Shown: piece by piece, positions 1 to 10,496 of the stretch
Position numbering within the stretch: the first letter of the stretch is position 1
How the letters are laid out: the number at the start of each line of letters is the position of its first letter
DNA from: Candidatus Palauibacter rhopaloidicola
GTDB taxonomy: Bacteria; Gemmatimonadota; Gemmatimonadetes; Palauibacterales; Palauibacteraceae
Assembly (NCBI GenBank): GCA_026914155.1
Contig: JAPPGH010000008.1
Coordinates: 62,001-126,000 of the forward strand
Reading direction: 5' to 3'
Length of the DNA stretch: 64,000 nucleotides
The notes under the pieces: model-generated
Told to the model about the DNA's origin: nothing
Databases searched by the model: none
The model's input: the letters and a program-made list of their open reading frames with translations, nothing else
Program-made: the position numbers and the translations under genes

Positions 1-2598
1 AGCGGCGTGACCCGGCTGACGAATCACTCTGCGCGTGACGTGGGTCCTGCGTGGTCCCCGGACGGGGCCCGGATCGCCTTCACGTCCCGTCGAGACGGCA
101 ACGCGGAGATCTACGCGATGAATGCGGACGGGAGCGGCGTGACCCGGCTGACGGACCACTCCGCGGATGACTATCACCCGACGTGGTCCCCGGACGGGGC
201 CCGGATCGCCTTCACGTCCCGTCGAGACGGCAACCGAGAGATCTACGTGATGAACGCCGACGGGAGCGGCGTGACGCGCCTGACGAATCACGCCGCGTTC
301 GACGCGTGGCCCGCGTGGTCCCCGGACGGGACCCGGATCTCTTTCGCGTCCGACCGGGACGGCAACTTCGAAGTCCACGTGATGAACGCGAGCGGGAGCG
401 GCGTGACCCGGCTGACGAACCACTCCGAGTTCGACGGGGCGGCGGCGTGGTCCCCCGATGGTGCCCGGATCGCCTTCGAATCCGAACGGGACGGCAACGC
501 GGACGTCTACGTGATGGACGTTCCCGCGCTTCCTCCCCCACCGCCTCCGATGGCCCCCGTGGCGGTTGGAACGATTCCCGACCAGACGGTGGCGCCAGGG
601 CAAACGGCGACGTTGGACGTGTCCTCCTCCTTCCGCGATCCCGAAGGCGGCGCGCTGACGTACACGGCCGCGTCGTCGGCTCCGGCGGTGGTCTCCGTGT
701 CGGTGTCGCGGAGCACGCTGACGATGGCGGGCGTGGCGGACGGGAGCGGGACCGTCACCGTGACCGCGCGGGATCCGGACGGCCTGACGGCCGAACAGAG
801 ATTCGGCGTGACGGTCGGCGGAGGCGGAAGCGACGACCACAGCTGCGTCCGCGGGCGGGAGACGGTCCTGGCGTGGGCAGGTTCGGCGGCGGGCGTGCTG
901 ACCGCCGGCGACGAGGACTGTTTCGTGGTCATCGTGCCGTCGGCGGCCCCGGCGGGCCGGCTCACGGCATGGACCACCGGCGACACGGACACCTACGGAA
1001 CCCTGTACGACAGTTCGTACGGCGTGATCGACGAGAACGACGATTGGGTTCTTTCTTCCACCAGCTTCAACTTCCTCGTAACCCACGATGCGGCGTCGCC
1101 CGGGCGGTACTACATCCGCGTCGGCGGCTATGACTCCGACGAATCAGGCCCGTACACGATTCACGTCGACGACCACGGCGACTCGTTCGAGAGTGCCACG
1201 GTGGATTGGGATGCCCGCGGCTTCGACTCCTTCGCGAACTCGGGGTCCATCGCGGCGCCCGGGAACGGGGACTTCTTCGCGTTCTTCCTGTTCGAATCCG
1301 CCCTCACGAGCGTGGGCACGACCGGAAGTATGGACACGCACGGAGTCCTGTACGACGAATACGGCGGGAGGATCGACGAAGACGACGACAGCGGGCCGGG
1401 CCGGAACTTCCAGATCGAGAGACAGCTGGAAGCGGGGATCTACTTCGTCGAGGTGCGAGGGGCCGGAAACAGTACCGGATCCTACGAACTCGGCGTTGGC
1501 GCGGTCGGCGCGAGGCACTCGGCCTACCCCGCGTGGTCCCCCGACGGCTCCAGAATCGCCTTCACGTCCGACCGGGACGGCAGCGTGGACATCTATGTGA
1601 TGAACGCGGATGGGAGCGGCGTCACGCGCCTGACGAACGACGCGGCCTGGAGTCTGATCCCCGCGTGGTCTCCCGACGGCTCCAGAATCGCGTTCACGTC
1701 CTCCCGGGGCGACAGCCTGGAGATCCGCGTGATGCGCGCGGACGGGAGCGGCGTCACGCGCCTGACCGGCGGCTCCGAATGGAACGATGCCTCCCCCGCG
1801 TGGTCCCCGGACGGCTCCAGAATCGCCTTCCAGTCCGACCGGGGCACCTACGATTCCGACCCGGACACCTACGACAACTTCCAGATCCATGTGATGAACG
1901 CGGACGGGAGCGGGGTCACGCGCCTGACCCGCGATTCCGACTGGGACGATGGCTTCCCCGCCTGGTCCCCGGACGGATCGAGAATCGCCTTCGCATCCGA
2001 CCGGGCCGACGGCTTCAACTATCAGGTATATGTGATGAACGCGGACGGCAGCGGGGTCACGCGCCTGACCGGGGGCCCGGGATGGGAGGCCACCGCGCCC
2101 GCATGGTCTCCGGACGGATCCAGAATCGCTTTTTCGTCCGACCGGGACGACGACTTGGACATCTACGCGATGAACGCGGATGGAACGGGCGTGACGCGCC
2201 TCACGAGCGATCCCGCAGACGATTTCTACACATCCTGGTCACCGGACGGCTCCCGAATCGCGTTCTCTTCCGCCCGGGACGGCAACTTCGAGATCTACGC
2301 GATGAACGCGGACGGAACCGGCCTGACGCGCCTGACGAACACAGCCGCCGAGGGTGACGCGGCCGACGGTCTCGTCTCCGAGTGGCTCCGCGAGGGCTCC
2401 CGCCCCGTTTTCCGGTTCGGCGCGGACCGCAACCACCAGATCCTCACGGCGGATGCCGCCCCCGGACGAGACGCACTGCTTGGCTCCGTCCCGAAGCAAC
2501 CGGCGCTCAAGACGGTGCCTCAGCGTCGCCGGGGACGGCGCCAACGTTCCCGCGGGAACGTCAACGGGGAGGTCGCGGCTCGGGAAGTCCACGGCTGA
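1..2598 (+). CDS. Beta-propeller (TolB/PD40-like) surface protein with Ig-like and PPC-like domains, 5' end outside window
   Basis: The reading frame is open at the left edge and the visible sequence starts inside a repeat, so the gene begins upstream. About four WD40-like PD40 repeats (core AWSPDGxRIAF, then [20 protein letters not shown]) are followed by a proline spacer, one Ig/cadherin-like domain at about residues 185-275, two regions resembling pre-peptidase C-terminal (PPC) domains at about 290-500, and six or more further PD40 repeats to about 800. PD40 repeats form the propeller of TolB and of many secreted proteins. Here they probably serve binding or scaffolding outside the inner membrane, which is inferred. 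The last 60 residues are arginine-rich and unlike the rest. The 3' end overlaps the convergent LRR-metzincin gene by 38 bp. No catalytic motif is visible. Confidence is high that this is a gene and low on its role. Confidence 0.85.
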   Translation, partial: SGVTRLTNHSARDVGPAWSPDGARIAFTSRRDGNAEIYAMNADGSGVTRLTDHSADDYHPTWSPDGARIAFTSRRDGNREIYVMNADGSGVTRLTNHAAFDAWPAWSPDGTRISFASDRDGNFEVHVMNASGSGVTRLTNHSEFDGAAAWSPDGARIAFESERDGNADVYVMDVPALPPPPPPMAPVAVGTIPDQTVAPGQTATLDVSSSFRDPEGGALTYTAASSAPAVVSVSVSRSTLTMAGVADGSGTVTVTARDPDGLTAEQRFGVTVGGGGSDDHSCVRGRETVLAWAGSAAGVLTAGDEDCFVVIVPSAAPAGRLTAWTTGDTDTYGTLYDSSYGVIDENDDWVLSSTSFNFLVTHDAASPGRYYIRVGGYDSDESGPYTIHVDDHGDSFESATVDWDARGFDSFANSGSIAAPGNGDFFAFFLFESALTSVGTTGSMDTHGVLYDEYGGRIDEDDDSGPGRNFQIERQLEAGIYFVEVRGAGNSTGSYELGVGAVGARHSAYPAWSPDGSRIAFTSDRDGSVDIYVMNADGSGVTRLTNDAAWSLIPAWSPDGSRIAFTSSRGDSLEIRVMRADGSGVTRLTGGSEWNDASPAWSPDGSRIAFQSDRGTYDSDPDTYDNFQIHVMNADGSGVTRLTRDSDWDDGFPAWSPDGSRIAFASDRADGFNYQVYVMNADGSGVTRLTGGPGWEATAPAWSPDGSRIAFSSDRDDDLDIYAMNADGTGVTRLTSDPADDFYTSWSPDGSRIAFSSARDGNFEIYAMNADGTGLTRLTNTAAEGDAADGLVSEWLREGSRPVFRFGADRNHQILTADAAPGRDALLGSVPKQPALKTVPQRRRGRRQRSRGNVNGEVAAREVHG

Positions 2599-5500
2599 AG
2601 AGTATTTCGAGTCCCGGTTCGGACACCATCGACGCCAGGTCCTGTCTGGCCGGCGCGGACGGAGGCAGGCCGCGCACGATGGCCCGCACCTGTCCATTCC
2701 CGGGATCGCGCAGGATGGCCATCGGCCGGTCGCTGTCGCCGTCGAGCACGGCCTCACCCTCCGGTCCCGTGAGCCGGATCTCCGCCAACCTGCCCGACCA
2801 CGCGGGGTCCACCGGGAGGGCGACCGCAAAGCCCGAACCGCCGTTCCCGTCCGCGATGGGCCGCATGTCGACGTCGATCGCGAACCACTCTTCGCCATCG
2901 GAGGCCGTTCCCCGGATCCGGTAGGGGGCGGGCGGCACGGGAAGACCCGGCCTTGGCGGCGGAGCCTCGGCCACGAAGGCCGGTTCCAGGAAGAGGACGC
3001 CGTGTTCGTCCACGCCGCCCCACAGGAGGAGCGACCGTGTCGGGGCGGCCCGATGCGCGGTGCGCCGGTCAGCGTTGGCGCCTGCATTGGCACCTGCATT
3101 GGCACCTGCCTCTTCCTCCAGACGGTGCCGGAGCGCCTTCGTGAAGCTGTAGTCGCTGATCCATCTCGGCCGGCAGTACGACATGAGGTCGGGCGTGCGG
3201 GGCGGCTTGAGCGCCCCGACCAGGAAGTCCGTATCCCCAGGCTCCGATGATCCCGGCGGTGTTCGGGAAGGCCTGGTCCACTCCATCGGGCCAGCCGCAC
3301 GGTGCGTGGCGAAGACTCATGTTGTGCCCCAGCTCATGGGCGAAGATCGCCCCCACGGGCATCCCAACGCTCGCCCACCCGCCGACCTGAGCCCGCCCGC
3401 CCACGGCGTCGCCGAAGGGCCCCGGCATGGTCCCCAGGTAATACCCGCTCCCACCCTCCATCGTCCTGATCAGCGCCGTCTCCCTGAGGAGGACGGAGGA
3501 ATCATCCGAAGAGGTGACTACCGGCTCATGCACCGTCAGGTCCAGATCGGCGACCGGCAGGAGCGTGCGTGTCTCCCATAGCATGTCGTCGTCGGCCGTC
3601 AGTGTGTCCGTGATGTTCAGGATCGAACGGTCCGGACTGCCCTGCAGCAGATACGGGATGACCGTGAGATCGAGCACCGGCATCTCCCGGATGTCGGGAA
3701 CCGTCCAACCCTCCTCGGGAATGCGCCGGGTCACGCCCAACTCGGGATCCAGTATGGCGTCCGGATCGATGTAGACGGACATCTCCAGCCCCGGTTGAAT
3801 GATTTCCCCCGGGATCAACGCGTTGGCCGACTGTTCGAATGCCCCCTCGTCGATCGCGGTCGGAATCCTCGCCGACTGCGCGGGGATATCGGCGCGGTGC
3901 CTTTCGATCCCGTCGAGGTAGAAGAACGCCCGCACGGGAGGAATCCCCGTGTCCGTCGCCCGCTCGGCCGTCACGAACACGCGCAGCAGGGCCGGCTTAC
4001 CGGCCAGGAGGGGCACCGGGTACTCCAGGGACTGTACGGCCTGGGTCAGATAGACCCGCGATCCCGCCATGCTCCGGCACACGGCCCCCTGCCAGTCCTC
4101 GAGACTCCGCAGCCAGTCGAGGAAATCCGCCTCCTCGGGCGCGCACAGCGCCGTGCCGCGAGTCAGAAGGGTCTCGAGCAGTTCGAGGCCGGCAAGCTCG
4201 GTGGGCAGGGCGCCGGACAGCCCGGCGTTCGCCGTCAGGTTCAGGTACTCGAGCCTCGCCAGGCTGCCGAGGCTGGGCGGAATCGGACCGGACAGCTCGT
4301 TATGGGCCAGCGACAACCAGTCGAGATCGGCGAGTCCGCCCAGTTCGGGCGGGACCGGTCCCGTCAGATTGTTGAGGTACAGCCAGAGTTTTTCGAACTT
4401 CGTCAGCCCGGTGAGTTCCAGCGGTATCGGACCCGTCAGGCGGTTACGGGAGACCGACAACTGCGTGAGGTTGGCGAGATTCCCCAGTTCGGGCGGGATG
4501 GGGCCCGTCAGATCGTTGTCGCTGACGCTCAGCCCCCAGAGGTTCGAGAGGTTGCCCAGTTCGGGCGGGATCCCACCCGTCAGCTCGTTTCCCAGCAGGA
4601 CGAGGGCTTCCAGGCTCGAAGCGTTCCCGAGTTCGGGCGGGATGGGGCCCGCCAGTTCGTTGTAGCTGAGCCACAGCTCCCGGATATTCGGAAGGCCGGC
4701 GAGTTCCGTCGGGATCGGGCCCGTCAGGTCGTTGCTCCACAGATACAGCTCCTCGAGGTTCTGAAGGTCTCCAAACGCAAGCGGGATGACTCCCGTCAGG
4801 TCGTTCCGGCCGATCCAGAGATTCTCGAGGTTCGCAAGGTTCCCGAGTTCCGGCGGGATGTCGCCCGTCAACTCGTTCCGGGTGAGATACAGCTCCCTCA
4901 GGTTCAGCAGGTCCCCGAGTTCGGGCGGAATCGCGCCCACCAGGCTGTTTTCCCGGAGTTGCAGCTCCTCGAGCTGGGCGAGGCGTCCGAGTTCGCGCGG
5001 AATCGGGCCCGTCAGGCTGTTCTCCGGCAGCCTCAGCACTTTGAGCCGCGAGAGGGCCCCGAGTTCGGGCGGAATCGGGCCCGTCAGCGCGTTCAGGCCG
5101 AGGTCCAGCGTGTCGAGCGCAGCCAGGCCCCCAAACTCAGGCGGAATCGGGCCCGTCAGGCTGTTGCCGCTCAGATTCAGCGTACGCAACTGCGAGAGGG
5201 CCCCGAGCGTGGGAGGAATCGGACCTGTCAGCCCCTGCCGGCTGACGGGCGAGGCATCCTTCTCGGCGAGATCCGTCCCGCCCGGGACGTCCGGCACGTC
5301 CGGATCGCCGTCCCGACCCGAATCGAGGCTCCCGTCGAGGCCCACATCGAGGCCCGCATCAAGGCCCGCATCAAGGCTCAGGCCGGGAGCCGGACGAGCG
5401 CTCCGGCCAGTGCCCCGGTCGAGCTGGCTTGCGGCCGAATCTTCGCTGACGCTCAGATCGAGCAGGACCAGCTCGGCCAGGCGCGCGATGTCAGGCGGGA

Positions 5501-6062
5501 TCGAGCCCGCGAGCCCGTTGTCGCTCAGGTCCAGTTCGATCACGCGGCCCTGCTCGTCGGTCGTGACTCCGTACCACGTATCCAGGGGAGCATCGGTGCG
5601 CCAGTTCTCGCTGTTGATCCAGAAGTGCCCCCTCATCGCGGTATGGAGTTGGAGCAGGACGTCGCGGGGCTCGTCGGCGACGACGAGGATCGCGGTTGCG
5701 TTCAGACCCGAGGAGCCCTCCCGGACCGTCACGGTGGCCGTCCCTCCGCTCACCGCCGTCACCAGCCCCCCGGCGTCCACCGTCACGACCGAGCCGTCGC
5801 TCGATGCCCACGAGAACGCGGCGCCGGCCACCGCGTGGCCCTGACCGTCGAGCGCCCGCGCCGTCAGGCGCACCGTATCGCCGGGCGAGGACAGGGTCGC
5901 CGTCGCTGGAGAGACCGCGACCGATGCCACCAGCCTGCTCGCCGGCGATGGCCCCGCGGGATCGTCCCCGCCACAGGAGACCGCTGCCAGGAAGACCAGC
6001 GAAACCACGGCGGCGCGACCGATGGCCAGTCTGCCCCGAGGCATCAGCCGCATCAGCCGCAT
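2561..6062 (-). pseudogene. LRR-metzincin lipoprotein, disrupted by a single-base frameshift
   Basis: The start chosen is the ATG at 6062, which shares its A with the TGA of the upstream dehydrogenase (TGATG). The longer open frame upstream is the dehydrogenase read out of phase. The N-terminus MRLMRLMPRGR leads into a lipoprotein signal ending LAAVSC. A Big2-like Ig domain follows, then about 14 plant-type leucine-rich repeats (GPIPPELGxLxxLxxLxLxxN) interrupted by an Asp/Gly-rich insert (DAGLDAGLDVGLDG), then a beta-rich region and a metzincin motif HELGHNMSLRH with first His at residue 909. At 3229-3230 an extra C (plus strand) shifts the frame. The downstream frame, to the TGA at 2561, carries the Met-turn MSYC and a C-terminal domain closely matching the intact paralogue at 25715-31063. 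The span is 3n+1 bases, as one insertion predicts. As read, the protein loses its Met-turn. It is either a real mutation or a sequencing error. Confidence 0.85.
3229..3230 (-). other. Frameshift site in the LRR-metzincin gene
   Basis: On the minus strand the sequence reads GGATACGGACTTCCTG. The paralogue has GYDF at this point, and removing one G (TAC GAC TTC) restores it and joins the two frames into one 1166-residue protein. There is no long homopolymer or slippery heptamer here, so programmed frameshifting looks unlikely. Confidence 0.75.
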
Positions 6063-7108
6063 CAGTAGCCGCGGGCCTTGTCCACCCGGTTCTTGAGGGG
6101 GTCGCCGCGCTGGTAGCGGGAGATGTTGCGGACGATGAGGTCCGTCTCGCGCTCCCAGAAGTGCGCCGAGGTGCCGCCCACGTGCGGAGTGATGAGGACG
6201 TTGTCGAGCCTCCACAGGGGGTGGTCGGCGGGGAGGGGCTCGGTCTCGAACACGTCCAGCATGGCACCGCGCAGGTGTCCCGTCTCCAGCGCCCGGACGA
6301 GCGCGGTCTCATCGACGAGGGTGCCGCGGGCGAGGTTGATGAGCACGGCGCCCGGCTTCATGCGCGCGAGTTCCGCGGCGCCCAGGAGGCCCTCCGTCTC
6401 CGGCGTCTCGGGGGCGGTGAGGGCGACGAAGTCCGAGGACTCCAGGAGTTGGGGCAGGTGGTCGGGGCCGTGCAGGCGGGTGAGCTCGGGGGGCTTTGGG
6501 CCCATGGTTCGGCGAATGGCCTGAACTCGCATGCCGAGGGCGTGCGCGCGGCGGCCGAGCGCCGAGCCGATGCCGCCGTAGCCGATGATGCCGAGCGAGG
6601 CCCCGGCGACTTCGCCGGCGGCGGGCGCGGCGTGCAGGGGGCTGCGGGGCGAGTTCAGCGCGGACTGGACCCACTCGCGCTCGCGCTGCGCCCGCACCGC
6701 GAGGTCCAGGCCGCGGACGAAATAGAGGATGCCGGCCATGGCGTGGTCCGCCAGCGAGTCCGCGTACATGCCCGCCGAGTTCGTGAAGATGACGTCGCTC
6801 TCCCGCATCTCCGCGAAGAGCGAGTTCCGCGCCCCGGCCGCGCCCGAGTGGAACCAGCGCAGCTTGCGGGCGGCGAGGAAGACGTCGCGCCGGATCCCCC
6901 ACCCGCAGTAGACCTCCGCGTCGGCCACCGCGTCCAGGAGTTCCGGCGGCGTCACGCGCACGCCGTCGCCCGTCGCCTCGAGCGCGACGCGGATCGACTC
7001 GATCTCCCACTCGGGGTCCAGCGCGCCGCGGATGCGTTCGAACGACGACTCCGGCATCGACCAGTGGGGGGTCTCCGGCGCGTGCATCCAGATCACGAAG
7101 CGGCGCAA
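6062..7108 (-). CDS. D-isomer specific 2-hydroxyacid dehydrogenase, NAD-binding
   Basis: This 348-residue cytoplasmic oxidoreductase belongs to the D-2-hydroxyacid dehydrogenase family, which reduces 2-keto acids or oxidises D-2-hydroxy acids with NAD(P). The Rossmann fingerprint IIGYGGIGSALG is visible in mid-protein. The catalytic Arg sits in NLARGTLVDE, the Glu in DVFETEPLP and the His in ITPHVGG, so all three active-site residues are present. Length is typical. The substrate cannot be told from sequence; glyoxylate/hydroxypyruvate-type and phosphoglycerate-type members look alike at this level. It starts 12 bp downstream of trpS and its TGA overlaps the ATG of the LRR-metzincin gene, so the three genes are probably cotranscribed and the last pair translationally coupled. 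Confidence 0.92.
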   Translation of the reverse strand: MRRFVIWMHAPETPHWSMPESSFERIRGALDPEWEIESIRVALEATGDGVRVTPPELLDAVADAEVYCGWGIRRDVFLAARKLRWFHSGAAGARNSLFAEMRESDVIFTNSAGMYADSLADHAMAGILYFVRGLDLAVRAQREREWVQSALNSPRSPLHAAPAAGEVAGASLGIIGYGGIGSALGRRAHALGMRVQAIRRTMGPKPPELTRLHGPDHLPQLLESSDFVALTAPETPETEGLLGAAELARMKPGAVLINLARGTLVDETALVRALETGHLRGAMLDVFETEPLPADHPLWRLDNVLITPHVGGTSAHFWERETDLIVRNISRYQRGDPLKNRVDKARGY

Positions 7109-7120
7109 GGCGACTCCCGG

Positions 7121-8173
7121 CTAGCCCTCGCGGACCGTCGCGGCCAGGCCGGGCAGGTCGGCGTCCAGCGTGCGGGGGCCCACGCCCATGCGCTCGCGCA
7201 CGACCTCCATCGTGCGGGCGGCCTCGGCCCGGGCGCGCTCCGCCCCCGCCGCCAGGATCTCGATCACCCGCTCCGGGTGCGCGCGCAACTCCGCCGCGCG
7301 CTCGCGCACCGGCGCGAGTTCCTCGGCCACGTTGTCCGCGAGCTGCCGCTTGCAGGCGACGCAGCCGATCCCCGCCGTCTGGCAGAGGATCTCGATCTCC
7401 TCGCGCTCCGCCGGGTCGGTGAAGAACTCGTGCAGGGCGAAGACGTTGCACACGTGCGGGTTGCCGGGATCGTCCTTCCGCACCCGCGCCGGGTCCGTGA
7501 CCGCCGTGCGCAGCCGCGCCCACAGTTCGTCCGGCTCCGCCACCATCCGCACCGTGTTGTCCTTCGACTTCGACATCTTCGCCACGCCGTCGAGCCCGCG
7601 GACGCGAGCCCCCGTCCCCACCAGCGTCTCCGGTTCCGGGAAGAAGTCGCCGAAGCGCCCGTTCCAGCGCCGCGCGACCTCCCGCGACAACTCGAGGTGC
7701 TGGCGCTGGTCCTCTCCCACCGGAACGAAGTGCGCCCGGTAGAGGAGGATGTCGGCCGCCTGCAGCACCGGGTAGTTGAGGAGGCCCGCGTTCACCGACT
7801 CCCGGCCCTGGGACTTCTCCTTGAACTGCGTCATCCGCCCCAGGTCCCCCACCGGCGTGACCGTGTTGAACAGCCACTGGAGTTCGCTGTGGTAGGGGAC
7901 GTGCGACTGCGCGAAGAGCGTGCAGCGTTCCGGGTCGATCCCCGAGGCCACGAGCGAGACTGTGAGATCGAACACGCGCCGCAGCAGGTCCTCGCGCTCG
8001 TACTCGCGGGTGATCGCGTGCAGGTCGACGATGCAGTAGTAGCACTCGTACTCGTCGACCATCGCCGCCCAGCGCCGGAACACCCCGAGATAGTTCCCGA
8101 GATGCGCGTGCCCCGTCGGCTGGATCCCGCTGAACACGCGCTTACGCGGCCCCGAAGGGGCCCGGTCGGTCAT
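7121..8173 (-). CDS. trpS: Tryptophanyl-tRNA synthetase
   Basis: This 350-residue class I aminoacyl-tRNA synthetase charges tRNA-Trp with tryptophan. The N-terminal ATP-binding signature is GIQPTGHAHLGNYLG (HIGH-equivalent HAHLGN), and KMSKSKDNT, the KMSKS loop, lies at about residue 200. Length matches the compact bacterial TrpS form. Its ATG overlaps the TGA of the small coiled-coil gene upstream (ATGA), which argues for translational coupling. No T-box or leader-like structure is visible in front of it, as expected for an internal operon gene. Identification is secure. Confidence 0.97.
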   Translation of the reverse strand: MTDRAPSGPRKRVFSGIQPTGHAHLGNYLGVFRRWAAMVDEYECYYCIVDLHAITREYEREDLLRRVFDLTVSLVASGIDPERCTLFAQSHVPYHSELQWLFNTVTPVGDLGRMTQFKEKSQGRESVNAGLLNYPVLQAADILLYRAHFVPVGEDQRQHLELSREVARRWNGRFGDFFPEPETLVGTGARVRGLDGVAKMSKSKDNTVRMVAEPDELWARLRTAVTDPARVRKDDPGNPHVCNVFALHEFFTDPAEREEIEILCQTAGIGCVACKRQLADNVAEELAPVRERAAELRAHPERVIEILAAGAERARAEAARTMEVVRERMGVGPRTLDADLPGLAATVREG

Positions 8174-8463
8174 TGCGTACCGACGCCCGAGGTCTCTCGC
8201 GGGCGGGTCAGGTCGCCCAGAGCCCGAATCTCCTCGCGGAGATCCGCCACGCCGTCACGCACTTCCCGGCGAAGGGCTGTGACATCCTCCTGGAGGACCG
8301 TGACCTGCGCCTCGACGCGGGACACCCGCTCGACGAGTTCGAGCTGCGTCGCGTGAAGGGCGTTCGCCCGGTCCCACAGGAGATAGACGGCTCCCATCCC
8401 GACCGCGAGCGCGAGGGCGAGCGAAAAGCACAGGTTCCATCGCGTAATCATGATCCCGTTCAT
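8170..8463 (-). CDS. Small membrane-anchored coiled-coil protein
   Basis: This 97-residue protein has an N-terminal hydrophobic segment at about residues 10-30 (LCFSLALALAVGMGAVYLLW) followed by a charged heptad-rich helix to about residue 85. It is probably inserted in the inner membrane with the coiled coil on one face. A second in-frame ATG lies 12 bases into the gene and could be the true start. It lies 25 bp after dgcN and overlaps trpS by 4 bp (ATGA). No family is recognised and no function can be assigned. Confidence 0.7.
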   Translation of the reverse strand: MNGIMITRWNLCFSLALALAVGMGAVYLLWDRANALHATQLELVERVSRVEAQVTVLQEDVTALRREVRDGVADLREEIRALGDLTRPRETSGVGTQ

Positions 8464-8488
8464 CCGGTGAACGTAACCGGTCGACGTG

Positions 8489-9628
8489 TCAGCCGTAACT
8501 CGGGGCCTCTCGGTGGGTTTCGTGGGCGTTCAGGATGGCTTCTACGAGGGGGGCGGTGCCGAAGCGGATGGGGTCGGTGGCGGGGAGGCCGGTGACTTCG
8601 CGGGCGTGGCGGACGGCGGCGCGGGCTTCGGCTTCGGGGATGTCGTAGGTGGCGAGGGAGACGCCGATCACACGGCCGGGGACTTCGGGGCAGGCCCAGG
8701 CGAGCGCGTCCTCGTAGCGGCGGATCACCTCGTCCAGTTCCGGGAGCACGACCCAACTGTGGTTGCCGCCGTAGATGCGGGGGCGGCTCGGCATCCAGGT
8801 GAGGATCATCGCGTGCGGCAGCGTGCCGTGCAGGAGGCCGTGCGTGACACCGGAGTAGCCGGGGTGCATGAGCGACCCCTGGCCTTCGACGAGGACGATG
8901 TCGACCCCCTCGCCGTCCTCGCCGTCTTCGCCCCGGGCCGCCTCGAGCGTGAGGCGTTCGGCGGCGCCGGAGATGAAGTCCGACACCACCGCGTCCACGG
9001 CGATGCCCGTGCCGGCGATGAGGATGCCCGTCTGGCCCGTGGCGGCGAAGGCGGCGCGCACGCCCCGCGCCTGCAGAGCGCGCTGCAGCTCGAGCGAGAC
9101 CGTCATCTTCCCGGTATTGCAGTCCGTGCCGACCGTCAGCACCCGGAACGCGTCGGTCGCCATGGCCCGGCCCGCGCCCACCGGCAGGTCCGGCGGCGGC
9201 TTGCGGAGGTCGAACAGCGTACAGCCGTGCCGGTCCGCGAGCGCCGCCAGTTCGGGGTCGTCGCAGAGGAAGAAGTGAAGGCCGCTGATGATGTCGAGGC
9301 CCTCCTCGAGCGCGGCCACGAGCACGGCCCGCCACGCGTCGGGGAGTTGCCCTCCCTGGGGCGCGATCCCCACGAGAAGGGCTTCAGGACGGGGTTCCGT
9401 CGCGAGCGCCTCGGCGAAGGTCGCGACGATGGGGATGTCGCCGCCGAAGCCCAGCGCCTCCCCCACCGTACGGCCGGCGAAGCGGGAGTCGATGACCGAA
9501 CTCACTCGCTCCGGCTGGTAGCGCACCGCGGACGAGGCGGTCTTCGCCGTCTCGACCCCGAAGGCCCCCTCCGCGAGGATCGCGAGCCGGGAGGAGGAAA
9601 GCCGCTTCCGCCCCGGGCCCGGGCTCAT
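8489..9628 (-). CDS. dgcN: DUF1611 / DgcN-like protein (probable D-glutamate N-acetyltransferase)
   Basis: The start chosen is the ATG at 9628, which overlaps the pspA stop (ATGA). The longer open frame upstream is an Arg/Gly-rich shadow of pspA. The 379-residue protein has an N-terminal Rossmann-like half and a P-loop-like motif VGTDCNTGKMT at about residue 170, followed by GQTGILIAG and VLVEGQGSLMHPGYSGV, all characteristic of the DUF1611 family. Members of this family were named DgcN, a D-glutamate N-acetyltransferase that works with the epimerase/racemase DgcA. That function is family knowledge; no dgcA is visible in this window. Its placement after pspA may reflect operon economy rather than shared function. 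Confidence 0.8.
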   Translation of the reverse strand: MSPGPGRKRLSSSRLAILAEGAFGVETAKTASSAVRYQPERVSSVIDSRFAGRTVGEALGFGGDIPIVATFAEALATEPRPEALLVGIAPQGGQLPDAWRAVLVAALEEGLDIISGLHFFLCDDPELAALADRHGCTLFDLRKPPPDLPVGAGRAMATDAFRVLTVGTDCNTGKMTVSLELQRALQARGVRAAFAATGQTGILIAGTGIAVDAVVSDFISGAAERLTLEAARGEDGEDGEGVDIVLVEGQGSLMHPGYSGVTHGLLHGTLPHAMILTWMPSRPRIYGGNHSWVVLPELDEVIRRYEDALAWACPEVPGRVIGVSLATYDIPEAEARAAVRHAREVTGLPATDPIRFGTAPLVEAILNAHETHREAPSYG

Positions 9629-10467
9629 TCGCTCCCGGCCCGCTCCGTCTCGCCGGACTCGCCCAGCAGCTCGAGGAGTTCCGCCTCGGGAATCTCTTCC
9701 GCGTCGGCGGCTTTGTCTGCCGCATCCGCGTCCGCCTCGGACTCCTCGCCCGAACCGAGCGCCTTCACCTCCTCGGGCTCGGCGGAGGGGAGGAGGCCCA
9801 TGGAGGCCTTCATCTCCAGCAGCCGGTCCTCCACGGCGGCGTCGCCTCCCGCCTCCAGCGCCTTGAACTCGCTGAGGAGCGTGTCGCCGGTGAGTTCCTC
9901 CGTGACCTCCGCGCTCGCGAGCGCCTGGCGCTCCGCCTGCTCGATCCTCTCCGTCATCTGATCGAAGGCGCGGAAGGCGCTCTTGTCGTGGAGCCCCTGC
10001 ATCGTGTCGTGGATGCGCTTCTGGGCCTCCGCGCGCTTCTGCTTCGCGATGAGGAGGTTCTTCTTGCGCTTCGCCTCCTCGATCTTCGCGTTCAGCTGCC
10101 GCAGCGAGTCCTTGAGCTTCTCGGTCTCGGCGCGGTGGTTCTGCCACTGCGTCTCCAGCTCGCGCGCGTGCTCGGCGTGCTCCTGCCCGCGCACGAGCGC
10201 CTGGCGCGCGAGGTCGTCGCGGCCCTCACGGATCGCGAGCCGCGCCCGCCGCTCCCACTCCTGCGCCGTCGAGCGCGACTCCTCGAACTGCGCCCGCAGC
10301 TTGCGCTCGTCGGCGATCGCGACCGCCACCTCCTGCTTCGCCTGGGCGAGCTGGCGGCGCATGTCCTCGATGATGGTGGTGAGCATCTTCTCGGGGTTCT
10401 CGGCCCGAGCGATGAGGTCGTTGAGGTTCGATCGAATCAGCCGGGAAAGTCGGTCCAGGACACCCAT
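9625..10467 (-). CDS. pspA: PspA/IM30 family envelope-stress protein
   Basis: This 280-residue, almost entirely helical protein starts MGVLDRLSRLIRSNLNDLI, the amphipathic membrane-binding helix of PspA/Vipp1, followed by long coiled-coil helices containing the family-typical ENPEKML segment. PspA/IM30 proteins are ESCRT-III-like and assemble on damaged inner membranes. It is longer than the about 220-residue enterobacterial form because of an acidic Ala/Glu-rich tail after about residue 235. Upstream are a YbjN-like gene and a PspB-like membrane gene, which together look like a local Psp module. A GGAAA sits about 12 bases before the ATG. No sigma-54 type promoter was recognised. Confidence 0.93.
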   Translation of the reverse strand: MGVLDRLSRLIRSNLNDLIARAENPEKMLTTIIEDMRRQLAQAKQEVAVAIADERKLRAQFEESRSTAQEWERRARLAIREGRDDLARQALVRGQEHAEHARELETQWQNHRAETEKLKDSLRQLNAKIEEAKRKKNLLIAKQKRAEAQKRIHDTMQGLHDKSAFRAFDQMTERIEQAERQALASAEVTEELTGDTLLSEFKALEAGGDAAVEDRLLEMKASMGLLPSAEPEEVKALGSGEESEADADAADKAADAEEIPEAELLELLGESGETERAGSE

Positions 10468-10496
10468 GGTGTATGCTCGTTTCCTGTGCTTGCTCT

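Noticed and set aside
3225..3235. Programmed ribosomal frameshift in the LRR-metzincin gene
   Set aside because: No slippery heptamer, homopolymer or stimulatory structure is evident, and the intact paralogue needs no shift.
3795..6068. Open plus-strand frame of about 757 codons opposite the LRR-metzincin gene
   Set aside because: Its apparent repeats are the complement of the LRR repeats; no start context or domain.
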